DNA of 26,082 bases from a bacterium UBP7_UBA7824. GTDB taxonomy: Bacteria > UBP7 > UBA6624. The DNA is taken from NCBI GenBank assembly GCA_002501535.1, contig DLTY01000005.1:1-26082 (forward strand). Direction: 5' to 3'. Under the pieces are notes generated by a model. It was given only the letters and a program-made list of their open reading frames with translations. It was not told where the DNA came from and searched no databases. Numbering within the stretch: the first letter of the stretch is position 1; each line of letters begins with the position of its first letter. This document shows positions 15,281 to 23,745 of the stretch, piece by piece. The position numbers and the translations under genes were made by a program.

Positions 15281-16728
15281 ACGAAAAAAGAGAATTTAGA
15301 GAAAAAAAATTAAAAAAATGGATTGAGAAATATGGAGACCCTTATGATAGCTCTTTTTCAATTACAAACTCACCAGGAGAAATAAAGGAGAATTTTGATT
15401 CGCTTGAAAATCAATCAGTTAGCTCTGGGGGAAGGATACTTGCCTTTAGAAAACAAGGCAAACTGGCTTTTTTAGATATTGGAGACATAACTGGAAGAAT
15501 CCAGCTTTTCATGCGCAAGAATGATTTGGAAAATTTTGAAGATACCGAATTGCTTGATTTAGGAGATATCATATTTGTGCAAGGTAAGGTTATGAAAACA
15601 AAAGTAGGTGAAATTAGTATTTTTGTTTCGAGTTTTTCACTTGTTTCAAAAGGTCGTCATGAGCTTCCGGATAAAATGCATGGAATATCTGATCCAGAAA
15701 CACGACAAAGAAAAAGATGGGTAGATATGGCTATTGGTGGGGATATAGCAAAAGATGTAGTTTTTATTTCTAGATTTTTTCAAAAAGCAAGAGAGTACTG
15801 GCAATCTGAAGGATTTCTTGAGGTATTCACCCCAATGCTCCATCAAATTCCTGGGGGCGCTTATGCAAGACCTTTTAAAACGCATCACAATGCATTAGAT
15901 TTACCTTTATATTTAAGAATAGCACCAGAGCTTTACCTTAAAAAATTGCTAGTTGGTGGTTGCCCTAAAGTTTTTGAAATAGGTAGAAACTTTAGGAATG
16001 AGGGAATATCCAAAAAGCATAATCCAGAATTTTTTGGACTTGAAGCCTATGAAGCTTGGGGAAGTTTTGAAACCATGATGTCAAGATCAGAGGAATTTAT
16101 AAAGTTTCTTGCAGCCGATCTTTTAGAAAATGATTCTTTTGAATGGATGGGCAAAAAGATCTCTTTGAAAGGTAAATTCAACAGATTGGATTTCAGGCAA
16201 GCTTTGATAGATGAAATTGGAGTTGACATTGACAAGATGTCCACACTTAAAGATTATAAAAACGTTTTCAAAAAACATAATTTAAGTTGGAGCAACAGCA
16301 TGACTATAGGAAGATCACAAGATAAACTTTATGGTGAGTTTATTGAATCGAAAATTGTGAATCCAACTTTTGTAACAGGTTATCCAAAAGCAATGAGCCC
16401 TTTAGCAAAAAGCATTCCGGGAAATAAAAATTGGACACAAAGATTTGAACTTGTAATTGCTGGTTGTGAGGTGGCAAATGCATTTGGGGAATTGCATGAC
16501 CCAGATGAACAGAGCCACAGAATGAAAAGCCAACAGGATGCAAAGGATTCAGGTGATTTGGAAGCTCAGCCAATTGATGATTCATATATAGAAGCCTTAG
16601 AATTCGGCATGCCTTCTGCAGGGGGTATTGGTTTTGGCATAGAGCGCTTATTGATGATGTTTTTGAATAAAGATTCAATAAGAGATGTCATTCTCTTTCC
16701 AATGTTAAAGCCAAAAAGGGATGAGTGA
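15277..16728 (+). CDS. lysS: Lysyl-tRNA synthetase, class II
   Basis: Charges tRNA-Lys with lysine in the cytoplasm. The 483-residue protein has an OB-type anticodon-binding domain (about 50-135) and a class II catalytic core. Motif 1 lies around 'FLEVFTPMLHQIPGGAYARPF' (broken by the family glycine pair), motif 2 is 'EIGRNFRNEGISKKHNPEF', and motif 3 is 'GIGFGIERLLMMFLN'. The LysS-specific 'HHNALDLPLYLRIAPELYL'-type segment and 'GELHDPDEQ' are present. Motif 3 has ERL where most LysS proteins have DRL. The start is GTG at 15277 overlapping the previous stop (GTGA); the first ATG would be far inside. It overlaps the next gene by eight bases. No EpmA/PoxA role is suggested, since the anticodon domain is present. 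Confidence 0.96.
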   Translation: MNEKREFREKKLKKWIEKYGDPYDSSFSITNSPGEIKENFDSLENQSVSSGGRILAFRKQGKLAFLDIGDITGRIQLFMRKNDLENFEDTELLDLGDIIFVQGKVMKTKVGEISIFVSSFSLVSKGRHELPDKMHGISDPETRQRKRWVDMAIGGDIAKDVVFISRFFQKAREYWQSEGFLEVFTPMLHQIPGGAYARPFKTHHNALDLPLYLRIAPELYLKKLLVGGCPKVFEIGRNFRNEGISKKHNPEFFGLEAYEAWGSFETMMSRSEEFIKFLAADLLENDSFEWMGKKISLKGKFNRLDFRQALIDEIGVDIDKMSTLKDYKNVFKKHNLSWSNSMTIGRSQDKLYGEFIESKIVNPTFVTGYPKAMSPLAKSIPGNKNWTQRFELVIAGCEVANAFGELHDPDEQSHRMKSQQDAKDSGDLEAQPIDDSYIEALEFGMPSAGGIGFGIERLLMMFLNKDSIRDVILFPMLKPKRDE

Positions 16729-17176
16729 GAAAGAGTACTTCAAGTCTATTAATAATTTAATCAGAAAATCTGATATCAAGATTAAACAAAAAGAAAAAAA
16801 TATTGCTAAAAAGATTATTCAAAGGTGGAATAAAATTTGGCCTTTTGTTGGCAGGGAAATCGAGCTTAAAACAACAAAAAATGGAGTGTTTCTTTATTTG
16901 TTGGTTGATTATGAAGGTCAATTTTTTCGCGTTGCAAGTTTGTCATTTAGGATTGATCGAAAAAATTTGTTTTTTATCCAAGCTCCCGTTCCCGAAAGGT
17001 CAGCATGGACAAATCAGAAATTCGCAAGAATTTTAGACTTCTTGTTTCAGGAATGGTCAGCTCTTGAGTTTGCTACGGGCCTAGGAAAAACAAGCATCAT
17101 AATTCCCTTGAATGATTTAGATAATAATTCTGATGTAGACTTCATAATAGAAGATTTATTGGAGGTGGTTAAATGA
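16721..17176 (+). CDS. Unknown protein, 151 residues
   Basis: I do not recognise this protein. It begins with a lysine-rich helical segment (1-35), then a region of alternating strands ('REIELKTTKNGVFLYLLVDYEG', 'FRVASLSFRID') that suggests a small beta-sheet domain, and ends in acidic helices ('DLDNNSDVDFIIEDLLEVV'). No signal peptide or membrane segment is visible. Start ATG 16721 overlaps the lysS stop by eight bases, and its stop overlaps the next start by four (ATGA), so it is translationally coupled on both sides. A 'GLGKTS' at about 122-127 resembles half of a P-loop but lacks the surrounding fold. Confidence 0.7.
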   Translation: MSEKEYFKSINNLIRKSDIKIKQKEKNIAKKIIQRWNKIWPFVGREIELKTTKNGVFLYLLVDYEGQFFRVASLSFRIDRKNLFFIQAPVPERSAWTNQKFARILDFLFQEWSALEFATGLGKTSIIIPLNDLDNNSDVDFIIEDLLEVVK

Positions 17177-17682
17177 AGGATGACAATCAAGTAGATGACT
17201 TGAATTTAGATGAAATGGATCAAAATTCTAACGGTGATGAAAAACAAAGACATGGATGTGCAACTGCGTTCATCATAGTGACAGTTTTAGGTAGTCTTTA
17301 CAATATTATTGCTTTGATAACCGGTGGGAGCACAAGGCAACTTGAGATGGCTGCCGCTCAACTTCGAATGGCTGAAATGTATGAAGAGGCTGAAGGGATG
17401 GACAGAATGATTGATGCTATGCAGGCTCCGGCAATGATGCCTATGGGAGTGATAAGTGTTCTTTTGATAGTAGCTGGATTGGTTATGATTTGGCGCTGGA
17501 GGCAAATAGGAATACCTTTGTTTTTGGCTGGAAGTGCTTTGAGCATGGTTGCAAATTGGATGATTTATTCAAACAGTGGAGGAAATCCGTGGGACGCCGT
17601 TGTATCAACCTTGATAACAATTGGTGTTTTCTTTTGGGCGATGTCAATGGGTGATAAGAAAACAATAAATCAGCTTGATTAA
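17173..17682 (+). CDS. Unknown membrane protein with four helices
   Basis: A 169-residue protein not recognised as a known family. The first 28 residues are acidic and hydrophilic. Four hydrophobic segments follow: about 31-52 ('TAFIIVTVLGSLYNIIALIT'), 94-112, 116-135 and 142-158. Between the first and second lies a methionine- and alanine-rich amphipathic helix (55-90, with 'LRMAEMYEEAEGMDRMIDAM'), likely at the membrane surface. Many membrane proteins of this size are accessory factors, but nothing specific can be said. Start ATG 17173 has GGAGG at 17161-17165. It is the last gene of the sigma operon; its stop codon overlaps the stop of the convergent permease by four bases (17679-17682). 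Confidence 0.75.
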   Translation: MKDDNQVDDLNLDEMDQNSNGDEKQRHGCATAFIIVTVLGSLYNIIALITGGSTRQLEMAAAQLRMAEMYEEAEGMDRMIDAMQAPAMMPMGVISVLLIVAGLVMIWRWRQIGIPLFLAGSALSMVANWMIYSNSGGNPWDAVVSTLITIGVFFWAMSMGDKKTINQLD

Positions 17683-18431
17683 ACCAGGTTTGATCTTATT
17701 CTTCCACTGATGTAGTCAACCAAGGTAACAACAATAATGATGCCAATCAGTATTGTGCCGACATGGCTCCAGTTTCTTGCCATTAATGCAAAGAATAGGG
17801 TTTTACCTATGCCTCCTGCTCCAACCATGCCAAGAACACTTGCTGCTCTTATGTTTATTTCAAACCTGTAAAGAAGTATGGATACGAATTCCGGCATAAT
17901 TTGAGGCAAGGCAGAATATCTAAATACAGATATTTGAGATCCGCCAACAGCAAGAACAGCTTCAATTGGACCTTTGTTGATTGATTCAGTAACTTCAGCT
18001 GTTAGCTTTGATAGTGTTCCTGTTGAATGAAATCCCAAAGCAAGAATTCCAGCAAATGCTCCAGGCCCAACACCAACAATAAATATAATTGCTAATAAAA
18101 TTTCCGGAATCGTTCTAATTGCATTTAGTGTAAATTTAATGAATCCAGATACTGGCTTAGGCGAAGTGTTTTCTGCAGCAAGAATGCCTAATATCAATGA
18201 AAAAAATCCTGCAAACACTGTTCCGATTAATGCAATTTGAAAACTTTCAAGAAGTCCTTTTGCTACATTTTGATAGATTGAAAAATCTGGATTAAAGAGC
18301 CCATTTTCACCTGACAGTATTTTTGTAAAAATTTCTTGCCCTTTATTGTTTGTTTCAGGAAGATACTCATTGGTTGTTAAGCCGATCAAAATAAAAATAA
18401 ATAGTAAGAGGAAGATTTTTTTATTATTCAT
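17679..18431 (-). CDS. Phosphonate-type ABC transporter permease (PhnE-like), second copy
   Basis: A 250-residue inner membrane permease with about six helices. The family's ATPase-contact loop is visible ('EAVLAVGGSQISVFRYSALP', 156-175), followed by 'FEINIRAASVLGMVGAGGIG', a stretch highly typical of PhnE. It would form a heterodimeric channel with the permease encoded upstream. Its start overlaps that gene's stop (ATGA). The substrate is probably a phosphonate, phosphite or related oxyanion, judged from the whole operon; no C-P lyase, phosphonatase or phosphite dehydrogenase gene lies within the window to narrow it. Confidence 0.9.
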   Translation of the reverse strand: MNNKKIFLLLFIFILIGLTTNEYLPETNNKGQEIFTKILSGENGLFNPDFSIYQNVAKGLLESFQIALIGTVFAGFFSLILGILAAENTSPKPVSGFIKFTLNAIRTIPEILLAIIFIVGVGPGAFAGILALGFHSTGTLSKLTAEVTESINKGPIEAVLAVGGSQISVFRYSALPQIMPEFVSILLYRFEINIRAASVLGMVGAGGIGKTLFFALMARNWSHVGTILIGIIIVVTLVDYISGRIRSNLV

Positions 18432-19180
18432 GAATCTGTTAACCTTTTTCTTATTTTTGAAGAAATGAAATCAATGGTTGCAACTATTAGAAACAATGTT
18501 AATAATAGCGATGATATTTTGTTGTATTGGCCTAGATCAAAATTTATATTTAACCAGGTTCCAATTCCTCCAGCACCAACTAACCCAATGATAGCTGCTG
18601 CTCTTATGTTGATTTCAAAAACATATAAACAGTAAGATAGAAATTGTGGAAGAACAGCTGGTGCAATTCCATATTTGATTTTCGATAACCAGGATCCACC
18701 TACAGCCCTTATTGGATCCAAAGAATTTTCATCTAATGATTCCAAGCTTTCATAGAGCAGCTTGCTTATTATGCCAAAAGAAAAAAAGCTTAATGCAATA
18801 ATTCCCGCAAATGGATTTGCACCAAAAAGAGCTACACATAAAGCTGCTAATAATAAATCGGGAATTGTTCGTACAAGATTGAGGAAGACTCTGAAAAATA
18901 CATTTAAAAATTTAGTTTTGGTTACGGTGTTTGCTGCCAATATTGCAATCGGATAAGCCAGAAAGGCTCCATAAAAAGTCGAAACAAATGCCATTTTGAG
19001 TGTTGTTATAAAGTCAGGAAAGACTTTCGAAACCTCAGAAAAATCTGGAGGGAACATTTCGGAAATAAAAAAATTAACATCAGCAAAACCATTTATAAGT
19101 GATTTAAATGAAACTTCAGTTTCGTAACAGGCCCATAAGAATAAAGCTACAAAAAATAAAATCGTAATTTTCTTATTCAT
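18428..19180 (-). CDS. phnE: Phosphonate-type ABC transporter permease (PhnE-like), first copy
   Basis: A 250-residue permease, paralogous to the next gene, with about six helices, the coupling loop 'DPIRAVGGSWLSKIKYGIAP' and the PhnE-type 'FEINIRAAAIIGLVGAGGIG'. The start is taken as ATG 19180, which overlaps the ATPase stop by eight bases. The frame extends 24 codons further upstream, but that part would lie in the ATPase gene and encodes a charged segment without family resemblance. Two separate PhnE-type permeases in one operon occur in several phosphonate and phosphite transporters. Both permeases and the ATPase gene are each 753 bases long, which seems to be chance. Confidence 0.9.
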   Translation of the reverse strand: MNKKITILFFVALFLWACYETEVSFKSLINGFADVNFFISEMFPPDFSEVSKVFPDFITTLKMAFVSTFYGAFLAYPIAILAANTVTKTKFLNVFFRVFLNLVRTIPDLLLAALCVALFGANPFAGIIALSFFSFGIISKLLYESLESLDENSLDPIRAVGGSWLSKIKYGIAPAVLPQFLSYCLYVFEINIRAAAIIGLVGAGGIGTWLNINFDLGQYNKISSLLLTLFLIVATIDFISSKIRKRLTDS

Positions 19181-19925
19181 CTTTTTGGTAAATCTGTTTA
19201 AATGACTCTTCGGTAGCTTCAGAGGATGGTGAATCCCAGACTTTTTCCCCATTTCTTAAGCCAACAATTCTGTCAGAATATCTCAAAGCCATTTCTACAT
19301 CATGCAAATTAATCACAACAGCGATTTTCCTTTTTTTGCATTTAGCTTTTAAATCATCTAGTATTTTTTTTGCTGTTGGAGGGTCTAGGCTTGCTACTGG
19401 TTCATCAGCTAAGATAATTTTTGGATTTTGAATAAGAGCTCTAGCAATTGAAACTCTTTGTTTCTCTCCGCCAGAAAGTTGATCAGCTCTTTTGTTAACA
19501 TGTTGACCTAATCCCATTTCAACCAATATTGATTTTCCTTTTTCTTTGTCCTGTTTGGACCATAATCCAAAAGTTGTCATCAATGGATTTCTTTGTCCAA
19601 GTAAGCCAGTCAAAACATTATCTAAAACTGAGATTCGATTTTGAAGATTGTAATTTTGAAAAATAAAACCTATGTTTGTTCTGTATTTTCTGTACTCTTT
19701 TGATGACATAGATTTGGTATTTTTTTCTTTGAAATAAATATTCCCACTTGATGTTTTTGTTAAGCCATTGACACATCTTAAAAATGTTGATTTCCCAGAT
19801 CCGCTTTTCCCAACAACAGCAATAATTTCACCTGGGAAAATATTTAAGTCAAAATCAAATAAAGCATGTTTTTTTGAATTTGGATATTTCTTTGATATAT
19901 TTTCAATTTTTAAAAATGGTTTCAT
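19173..19925 (-). CDS. phnC: Phosphonate-type ABC transporter ATPase (PhnC-like)
   Basis: A 250-residue nucleotide-binding subunit. Walker A is GKSGSGKST (39-47), the Q-loop Gln is in 'FIFQNYNL' (87-94), the ABC signature LSGGEKQR is at 150-157, Walker B is ILADEP (171-176) and the switch His is in 'NLHDVEMAL'. The 'NPLMTTFGLWSKQDKEKG' insert (113-130) is characteristic of PhnC relative to other import ATPases. It powers transport through the two permeases encoded downstream. Its ATG at 19925 overlaps the stop of the binding protein gene by four bases (ATGA). Confidence 0.93.
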   Translation of the reverse strand: MKPFLKIENISKKYPNSKKHALFDFDLNIFPGEIIAVVGKSGSGKSTFLRCVNGLTKTSSGNIYFKEKNTKSMSSKEYRKYRTNIGFIFQNYNLQNRISVLDNVLTGLLGQRNPLMTTFGLWSKQDKEKGKSILVEMGLGQHVNKRADQLSGGEKQRVSIARALIQNPKIILADEPVASLDPPTAKKILDDLKAKCKKRKIAVVINLHDVEMALRYSDRIVGLRNGEKVWDSPSSEATEESFKQIYQKDE

Positions 19926-21070
19926 AATAGGCCGCTTTTTTCTGCTAACATTTTTAATTCCAAAAAATCTTCATGATTTGTTTTTTCAAAACCTTCAATA
20001 CTGTATATGTTATTCAGTATTTCAAAAATTTTATTATTTTTTTCAGGTAGTTCAATAAAGACTTTTTTTATTTCCTCCATTAGATTTCCATTCAAATCTC
20101 CTCTTGCTGCAACAATATCATTTGGTATTGGAGTTGTTAAAGCTAATTGAAAAATTTCACCATTCCATTTTTCTAAAATTTTAATTTTAGTCAATCCGCA
20201 AATTGTTTTAATAGTTGCTTCATTTCCAACCTCCATATTTTTTAAAGAAGGTGTTATTTCTTGTGCAATGGAATCAACAATAGGAGATTGATACCTCATC
20301 AGGATGTCCCAAAAATTTTTTTCTACAGTATCGTATAAAAATGTATCAGCACATATTTGTTCCATGTTTGTGAAAGTAAGTTCAACTTTAAAGCCAGGTG
20401 CTATGTTTTCAAAATCATAAACAAAATTTTTTCTAGCATCTTCATAAGTTGCTCCAGCATCCCATTCACCTCTATATATCCCTTGTACAACATTGTCATG
20501 ACTGCCCAACATTGCATAATTTTTTAAATCTGTTCGGTAGTCAACACCTTCGGCAAGCAAGGTGATTTGAGGATAAAGAAAGCCACTTGTGGAAGCGGGG
20601 TCAGTAAATGCAAACATTTTGCCCTTAAGGTCTTTTATTGATTTGATGTTACTTGATCGCGAGGCGAGGATTTGCGCTCTATAGCTGTTTTTCCCAAATC
20701 TTATTGTTCGTAATAGTGGTTTTGTTGGAACATTGATTCTTTCAGTGTCCCTACGAGAAAGAAGATACGAAAATGGGGCTAAGAAGCTGACATCTACTGT
20801 GCCAGCTTTCATTCCTGCAATTAGGCCCATGTACTTTACGGCAACAAAACTTTCAACTTTTAAGCCAGGGTATTTTTCTTGTAGCTCTTTTTGAAGATAT
20901 TTTTCTAATGGTTTGATATCATCTTTGAGTGTTTGAGCTTGTTGACTTGGCACAAATCCAATAACAAGAGTGCAGTTTTCGGGATTTTTTTCAAAATTAC
21001 AGTTGTTTGAAGCCGATGAACAGCTGTTTAAGCAAAGTAAAAAGGTAATAAATAAGATTTTTTTGTACAA
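19922..21070 (-). CDS. phnD: Phosphonate/phosphite-type substrate-binding lipoprotein (PhnD-like)
   Basis: A 382-residue solute-binding lipoprotein; the signal ends in LNSC with Cys17 as the lipidated residue. The core matches the PhnD/PtxB family: 'LVIGFVPSQQAQTLKDDIKPL' at the start of the mature domain, 'VKYMGLIAGMKAGTVDVSFL' for the first ligand-binding helix, 'FAFTDPASTSGFLYP' for the second lobe's binding loop, and 'GEWDAGATYEDAR'. Those Ser/Thr-rich helix ends bind oxyanions. Family members take up phosphonates, phosphite or phosphate esters, and sequence by eye does not discriminate. At 382 residues it is longer than PhnD of E. coli (338), with a C-terminal extension. The start is TTG at 21070: no ATG or GTG precedes it before an in-frame stop. 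It is first in the operon, divergent from a symporter gene. Confidence 0.9.
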   Translation of the reverse strand: MYKKILFITFLLCLNSCSSASNNCNFEKNPENCTLVIGFVPSQQAQTLKDDIKPLEKYLQKELQEKYPGLKVESFVAVKYMGLIAGMKAGTVDVSFLAPFSYLLSRRDTERINVPTKPLLRTIRFGKNSYRAQILASRSSNIKSIKDLKGKMFAFTDPASTSGFLYPQITLLAEGVDYRTDLKNYAMLGSHDNVVQGIYRGEWDAGATYEDARKNFVYDFENIAPGFKVELTFTNMEQICADTFLYDTVEKNFWDILMRYQSPIVDSIAQEITPSLKNMEVGNEATIKTICGLTKIKILEKWNGEIFQLALTTPIPNDIVAARGDLNGNLMEEIKKVFIELPEKNNKIFEILNNIYSIEGFEKTNHEDFLELKMLAEKSGLL

Positions 21071-21126
21071 AACGTGATTATGGTAATACGATAAATTTAA
21101 ATCTTTTATATTTTAAAGAACTTGAT
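21071..21126. promoter_or_regulatory. Divergent promoter region between phnD-like and symporter genes
   Basis: This 56-base AT-rich gap separates two divergent operons. It contains the 14-base word TATGGTAATACGAT at 21079-21092, which recurs in the other divergent gap at 24580-24593. On the reverse strand the word ends eight bases before the phnD-like TTG start. On the forward strand it offers a TAATAC hexamer preceded by TGG, similar to an extended -10 element. Which strand it serves, if any, cannot be decided by eye. Confidence 0.45.
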
Positions 21127-22611
21127 ATGACAAATTTTGGATTATTAGACTGGATTATTGTTTTCATTTATCTTTCAGGTTCTGTCTTTATCGGCTATCA
21201 ATCTAGAAAATATGTAAAAAATATGTCTGATTTCGTGGTTGCAGGAAGGTCTCTTGGTCGTGGTCTAGGAATTGCAACAATGATAGGCTCTGAGCTTGGA
21301 CTGATAACAGTTATGTATGCAGCTCAAAAAGGTTTAACCGGAGGTTTTGCTTCTTTTCATATAGCTTTGCTTGCAGGATTAGTCTGTCTTATTGTCGGTT
21401 GGACTGGTTATATCGTTGTGCCTTTGAGAAAATTAGGGGTTATGACAATCCCTGAATTTTATGAAAAGAGATTTTCAAGAGGTGTACGTATTTTGGGTGG
21501 TGCAATTTTAGCGTTATCCGGTATTTTGAACATGGGAATGTTTTTAAATGCTGGAGGAACTTTTATTGTTGGAGTAACTGGCATGGATTCAGATTTTCAT
21601 TTGAAAATAGTAATGAGTATACTTTTGATTTTGGTTCTCTTTTACACAATGTTGGGCGGAATGTTTTCTATTGTTGTAACTGACTTCATTCAGTTTGTCG
21701 TTTTGTCGATTGGTTTGCTGATTGCTACATTTATTTCAATTAAAACATTAGGTTGGGAACATATATTGAAAACTGCTGAAAGTCATTATGGGGATGCAGG
21801 TTTCAATCCTCTTCATGCTGATGGTTTTGGGATTGATTATGTAGTATGGATGGCTTTTATGGGATTGATATCTTGTGCTGTTTGGCAAACTGCCGTTATG
21901 AGAGCTTGCGCTGCAAAAGATACAAATACTGTAAAAAAGATTTACAAATGGTCTTCTATTGGTTTTTTAGCAAGATTTTTGATTCCAAATTTTTTAGGCA
22001 TATGTGCAGTTGTTTATTTTACAGATAATCTAATTCCTATGCCTGAAAATACATTGCAGGCATTTCCACAGTTTTTAGCTGTAATTTTGCCAACTGGAAT
22101 TTTAGGGCTCGTAGTCGCTGGAATGTTGGCAGCTTTTATGTCAACGCATGATAGTTATCTTTTATGTTGGAGCTCAGTGTTAACTGAAGATGTAATTAAT
22201 CCCCTTTATGATTGCAAGTTAAAAGATGCTTTGAGATTGAAAATTACAAGAATTATTATTTTTTTAATAGGCATATTCCTGTTAATTTGGAGTTTATGGT
22301 ATCCATTAGGACAGGATCTTTGGGATTACATGGCTATCTCGGGAGCGATATATTTCACAGGTGCTTTTGCATTACTTGGCGTAGGTTTATATTGGAAGAA
22401 AGCAAGCACAACTGGAGCGTATTTGGCAATTTTGGGTGGTTTATCGGCGATGTCTGGCTTAGGTCCGATTAAAGAAAAATTAGGACCATCAATTAATTCA
22501 TTGAGTTCAGCAGAATTAGGCCTTTTCACAATTGCACTTTCGGTTACGCTGTTAATTTTAGGTTCAATTTTTTTCCCGGATAAAAAAAATAATATCCAAG
22601 GAGTAAGGTGA
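21127..22611 (+). CDS. Sodium:solute symporter (SSS family)
   Basis: A 494-residue inner membrane transporter with about 13 helices and the LeuT-type fold. The N-terminal 'DWIIVFIYLSGSVFIGY' and 'MSDFVVAGRSLGRGLGIATM' are typical SSS openings; 'LGVMTIPEFYEKRFSRGVRIL' is the family signature (read around residues 97-117), and 'GMLAAFMSTHDSYLLCWSSVL' contains the helix 8 Ser pair region linked to sodium binding. The substrate is not readable: SSS members carry proline, sugars, pantothenate, acetate and others. It is divergent from the phosphonate-type operon. A 41-residue membrane protein is encoded directly after it, overlapping its stop by one base (TGATG). Start ATG 21127; the ribosome binding site is weak. 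Confidence 0.92.
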   Translation: MTNFGLLDWIIVFIYLSGSVFIGYQSRKYVKNMSDFVVAGRSLGRGLGIATMIGSELGLITVMYAAQKGLTGGFASFHIALLAGLVCLIVGWTGYIVVPLRKLGVMTIPEFYEKRFSRGVRILGGAILALSGILNMGMFLNAGGTFIVGVTGMDSDFHLKIVMSILLILVLFYTMLGGMFSIVVTDFIQFVVLSIGLLIATFISIKTLGWEHILKTAESHYGDAGFNPLHADGFGIDYVVWMAFMGLISCAVWQTAVMRACAAKDTNTVKKIYKWSSIGFLARFLIPNFLGICAVVYFTDNLIPMPENTLQAFPQFLAVILPTGILGLVVAGMLAAFMSTHDSYLLCWSSVLTEDVINPLYDCKLKDALRLKITRIIIFLIGIFLLIWSLWYPLGQDLWDYMAISGAIYFTGAFALLGVGLYWKKASTTGAYLAILGGLSAMSGLGPIKEKLGPSINSLSSAELGLFTIALSVTLLILGSIFFPDKKNNIQGVR

Positions 22612-22736
22612 TGGATTGGAAAATTTTTTGGACTTATTTTTTATTTATAGGCTTGTCAATCTTTCTTTTTGTTGCTTTGAAGACAGCACGAAGTGGCTTT
22701 CGGGAATTAAAAGATTTCTTTGAAAAGAAAGATTAG
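22611..22736 (+). CDS. Small symporter-associated membrane protein, 41 residues
   Basis: A tiny gene with the reading MDWKIFWTYFLFIGLSIFLF followed by a helix end and the basic/acidic tail 'ALKTARSGFRELKDFFEKKD'. It holds one hydrophobic helix (about residues 6-24) and a charged cytoplasmic-looking tail. It begins at ATG 22611, overlapping the symporter stop by one base, with AAGGAG at 22599-22604 as a strong ribosome binding site. Small one-helix partners encoded directly after sodium symporters are known as accessory subunits, and this one fits by size, topology and position. Its TAG stop overlaps the stop of the convergent kinase gene (22733-22736). I am fairly sure it is translated; the accessory role is inference. 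Confidence 0.8.
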   Translation: MDWKIFWTYFLFIGLSIFLFVALKTARSGFRELKDFFEKKD

Positions 22737-23737
22737 ATAGAGAATATTATTTTTTGGTATTTTTCAAAATTTTCTTTAAGTTCTTTGTACAGTTTATATT
22801 GTGCAATAAACCTATCAAGATTTTGATTTTTTCTTGATACTTTGAAATATACATCGCCATTAATATGGTCTGTCAAAAAACGTATTGAGTTTTCAAAAAC
22901 TATATACATTGCACCTTTAAGAAGACTTGATCTTTCAATTGGAGTTATCCAGTCTCCTACTGCTGAAAGGTAACCTTCTGTAATTGCTTGAAACATATTT
23001 GTGCTAACTTTAATTTCATCTACTTTTGTTTCATCTTCGTTACCTTTTGTAGACATTGATCTAATCATGTCACCATAGTCAAAAAATACGAAACCAGGCA
23101 TTGTGGTATCAAGATCAATGATTGCTTTTGCATTATTGTTTTTGTCAAAAAGTATATTGCTTATCTTTGTGTCATAATGGACTATTCTTTTTTCACAATT
23201 CAACATTTGTTTAGACAACATCCCTAAAAGATTTTTTTCTTTTAAAGCTTCATTTGCCTTTTCTTGAATTTTTGTTGTTATTCTTGATTTGATATTGGAT
23301 GTTATTGCATTTTCAAGTTGGTATATTCTTGATTCAGCATTATGAAAATCAGGTATTGTCTCTTTTATTTCGTTAAGTGGCATGTCAAGAAAGGCTTCTT
23401 GAAATTTGCCAAATGAAAAAGCTGTTTTGAAGGCCATATTGTCATTTTCAGGCTTCAGGAATGTTTTGCTTGGGATGTATTCGAACCTTCTCCATACACC
23501 TGCCTCTTCAAGAAGTTTTGGAATTCTGATATTGCTATTTCTTTTTAAATGATTCTGTAATTTGTAATAGTTTTGATTAATGACATCTACATTTTTAAAT
23601 ATATTTTGATTGATTTTTTGTATCAGGAAGCCTCTGTAAATCCATGTATCATTAATCAAGCCGTTTTTTAGCTCTACAGGTGGAGGGTAATTTGTTTTTG
23701 ATCCAGTTTTTTCTTGTTGAAAAAGATTATCGAACAT
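22733..23737 (-). CDS. N-acetylhexosamine 1-kinase-like sugar kinase (APH/choline kinase fold)
   Basis: A 334-residue cytoplasmic kinase. The catalytic loop 'HYDTKISNILFD' (His187, Asp189, Asn194) and metal-binding 'IIDLDTTMPG' (206-215) match the 'HNDTK..N.L.D' and 'IDLDTVMPG' motifs of N-acetylhexosamine 1-kinase (NahK/LnpB). The earlier 'NDTWIY' and 'QKINQNIFKN' also resemble NahK's N-terminal lobe. It should phosphorylate the anomeric carbon of a sugar such as GlcNAc or GalNAc; the exact sugar is inference. MurNAc/GlcNAc 1-kinase AmgK is a related possibility. It follows the nucleotidyltransferase gene by eight bases, and that enzyme could use its product. Its stop overlaps that of the opposite small gene. 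Confidence 0.82.
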   Translation of the reverse strand: MFDNLFQQEKTGSKTNYPPPVELKNGLINDTWIYRGFLIQKINQNIFKNVDVINQNYYKLQNHLKRNSNIRIPKLLEEAGVWRRFEYIPSKTFLKPENDNMAFKTAFSFGKFQEAFLDMPLNEIKETIPDFHNAESRIYQLENAITSNIKSRITTKIQEKANEALKEKNLLGMLSKQMLNCEKRIVHYDTKISNILFDKNNNAKAIIDLDTTMPGFVFFDYGDMIRSMSTKGNEDETKVDEIKVSTNMFQAITEGYLSAVGDWITPIERSSLLKGAMYIVFENSIRFLTDHINGDVYFKVSRKNQNLDRFIAQYKLYKELKENFEKYQKIIFSI

Positions 23738-23745
23738 TCATGCCT

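Noticed and set aside
17080..17100. 'GLGKTS' in the 151-residue unknown protein as a P-loop
   Set aside because: It lacks the GxxxxGK[ST] spacing, a preceding beta strand pattern and any Walker B segment.
18428..19252. Longer first permease starting at 19252
   Set aside because: The extra 24 codons lie within the ATPase gene and look charged and non-homologous; the ATG at 19180 gives a normal PhnE N-terminus.
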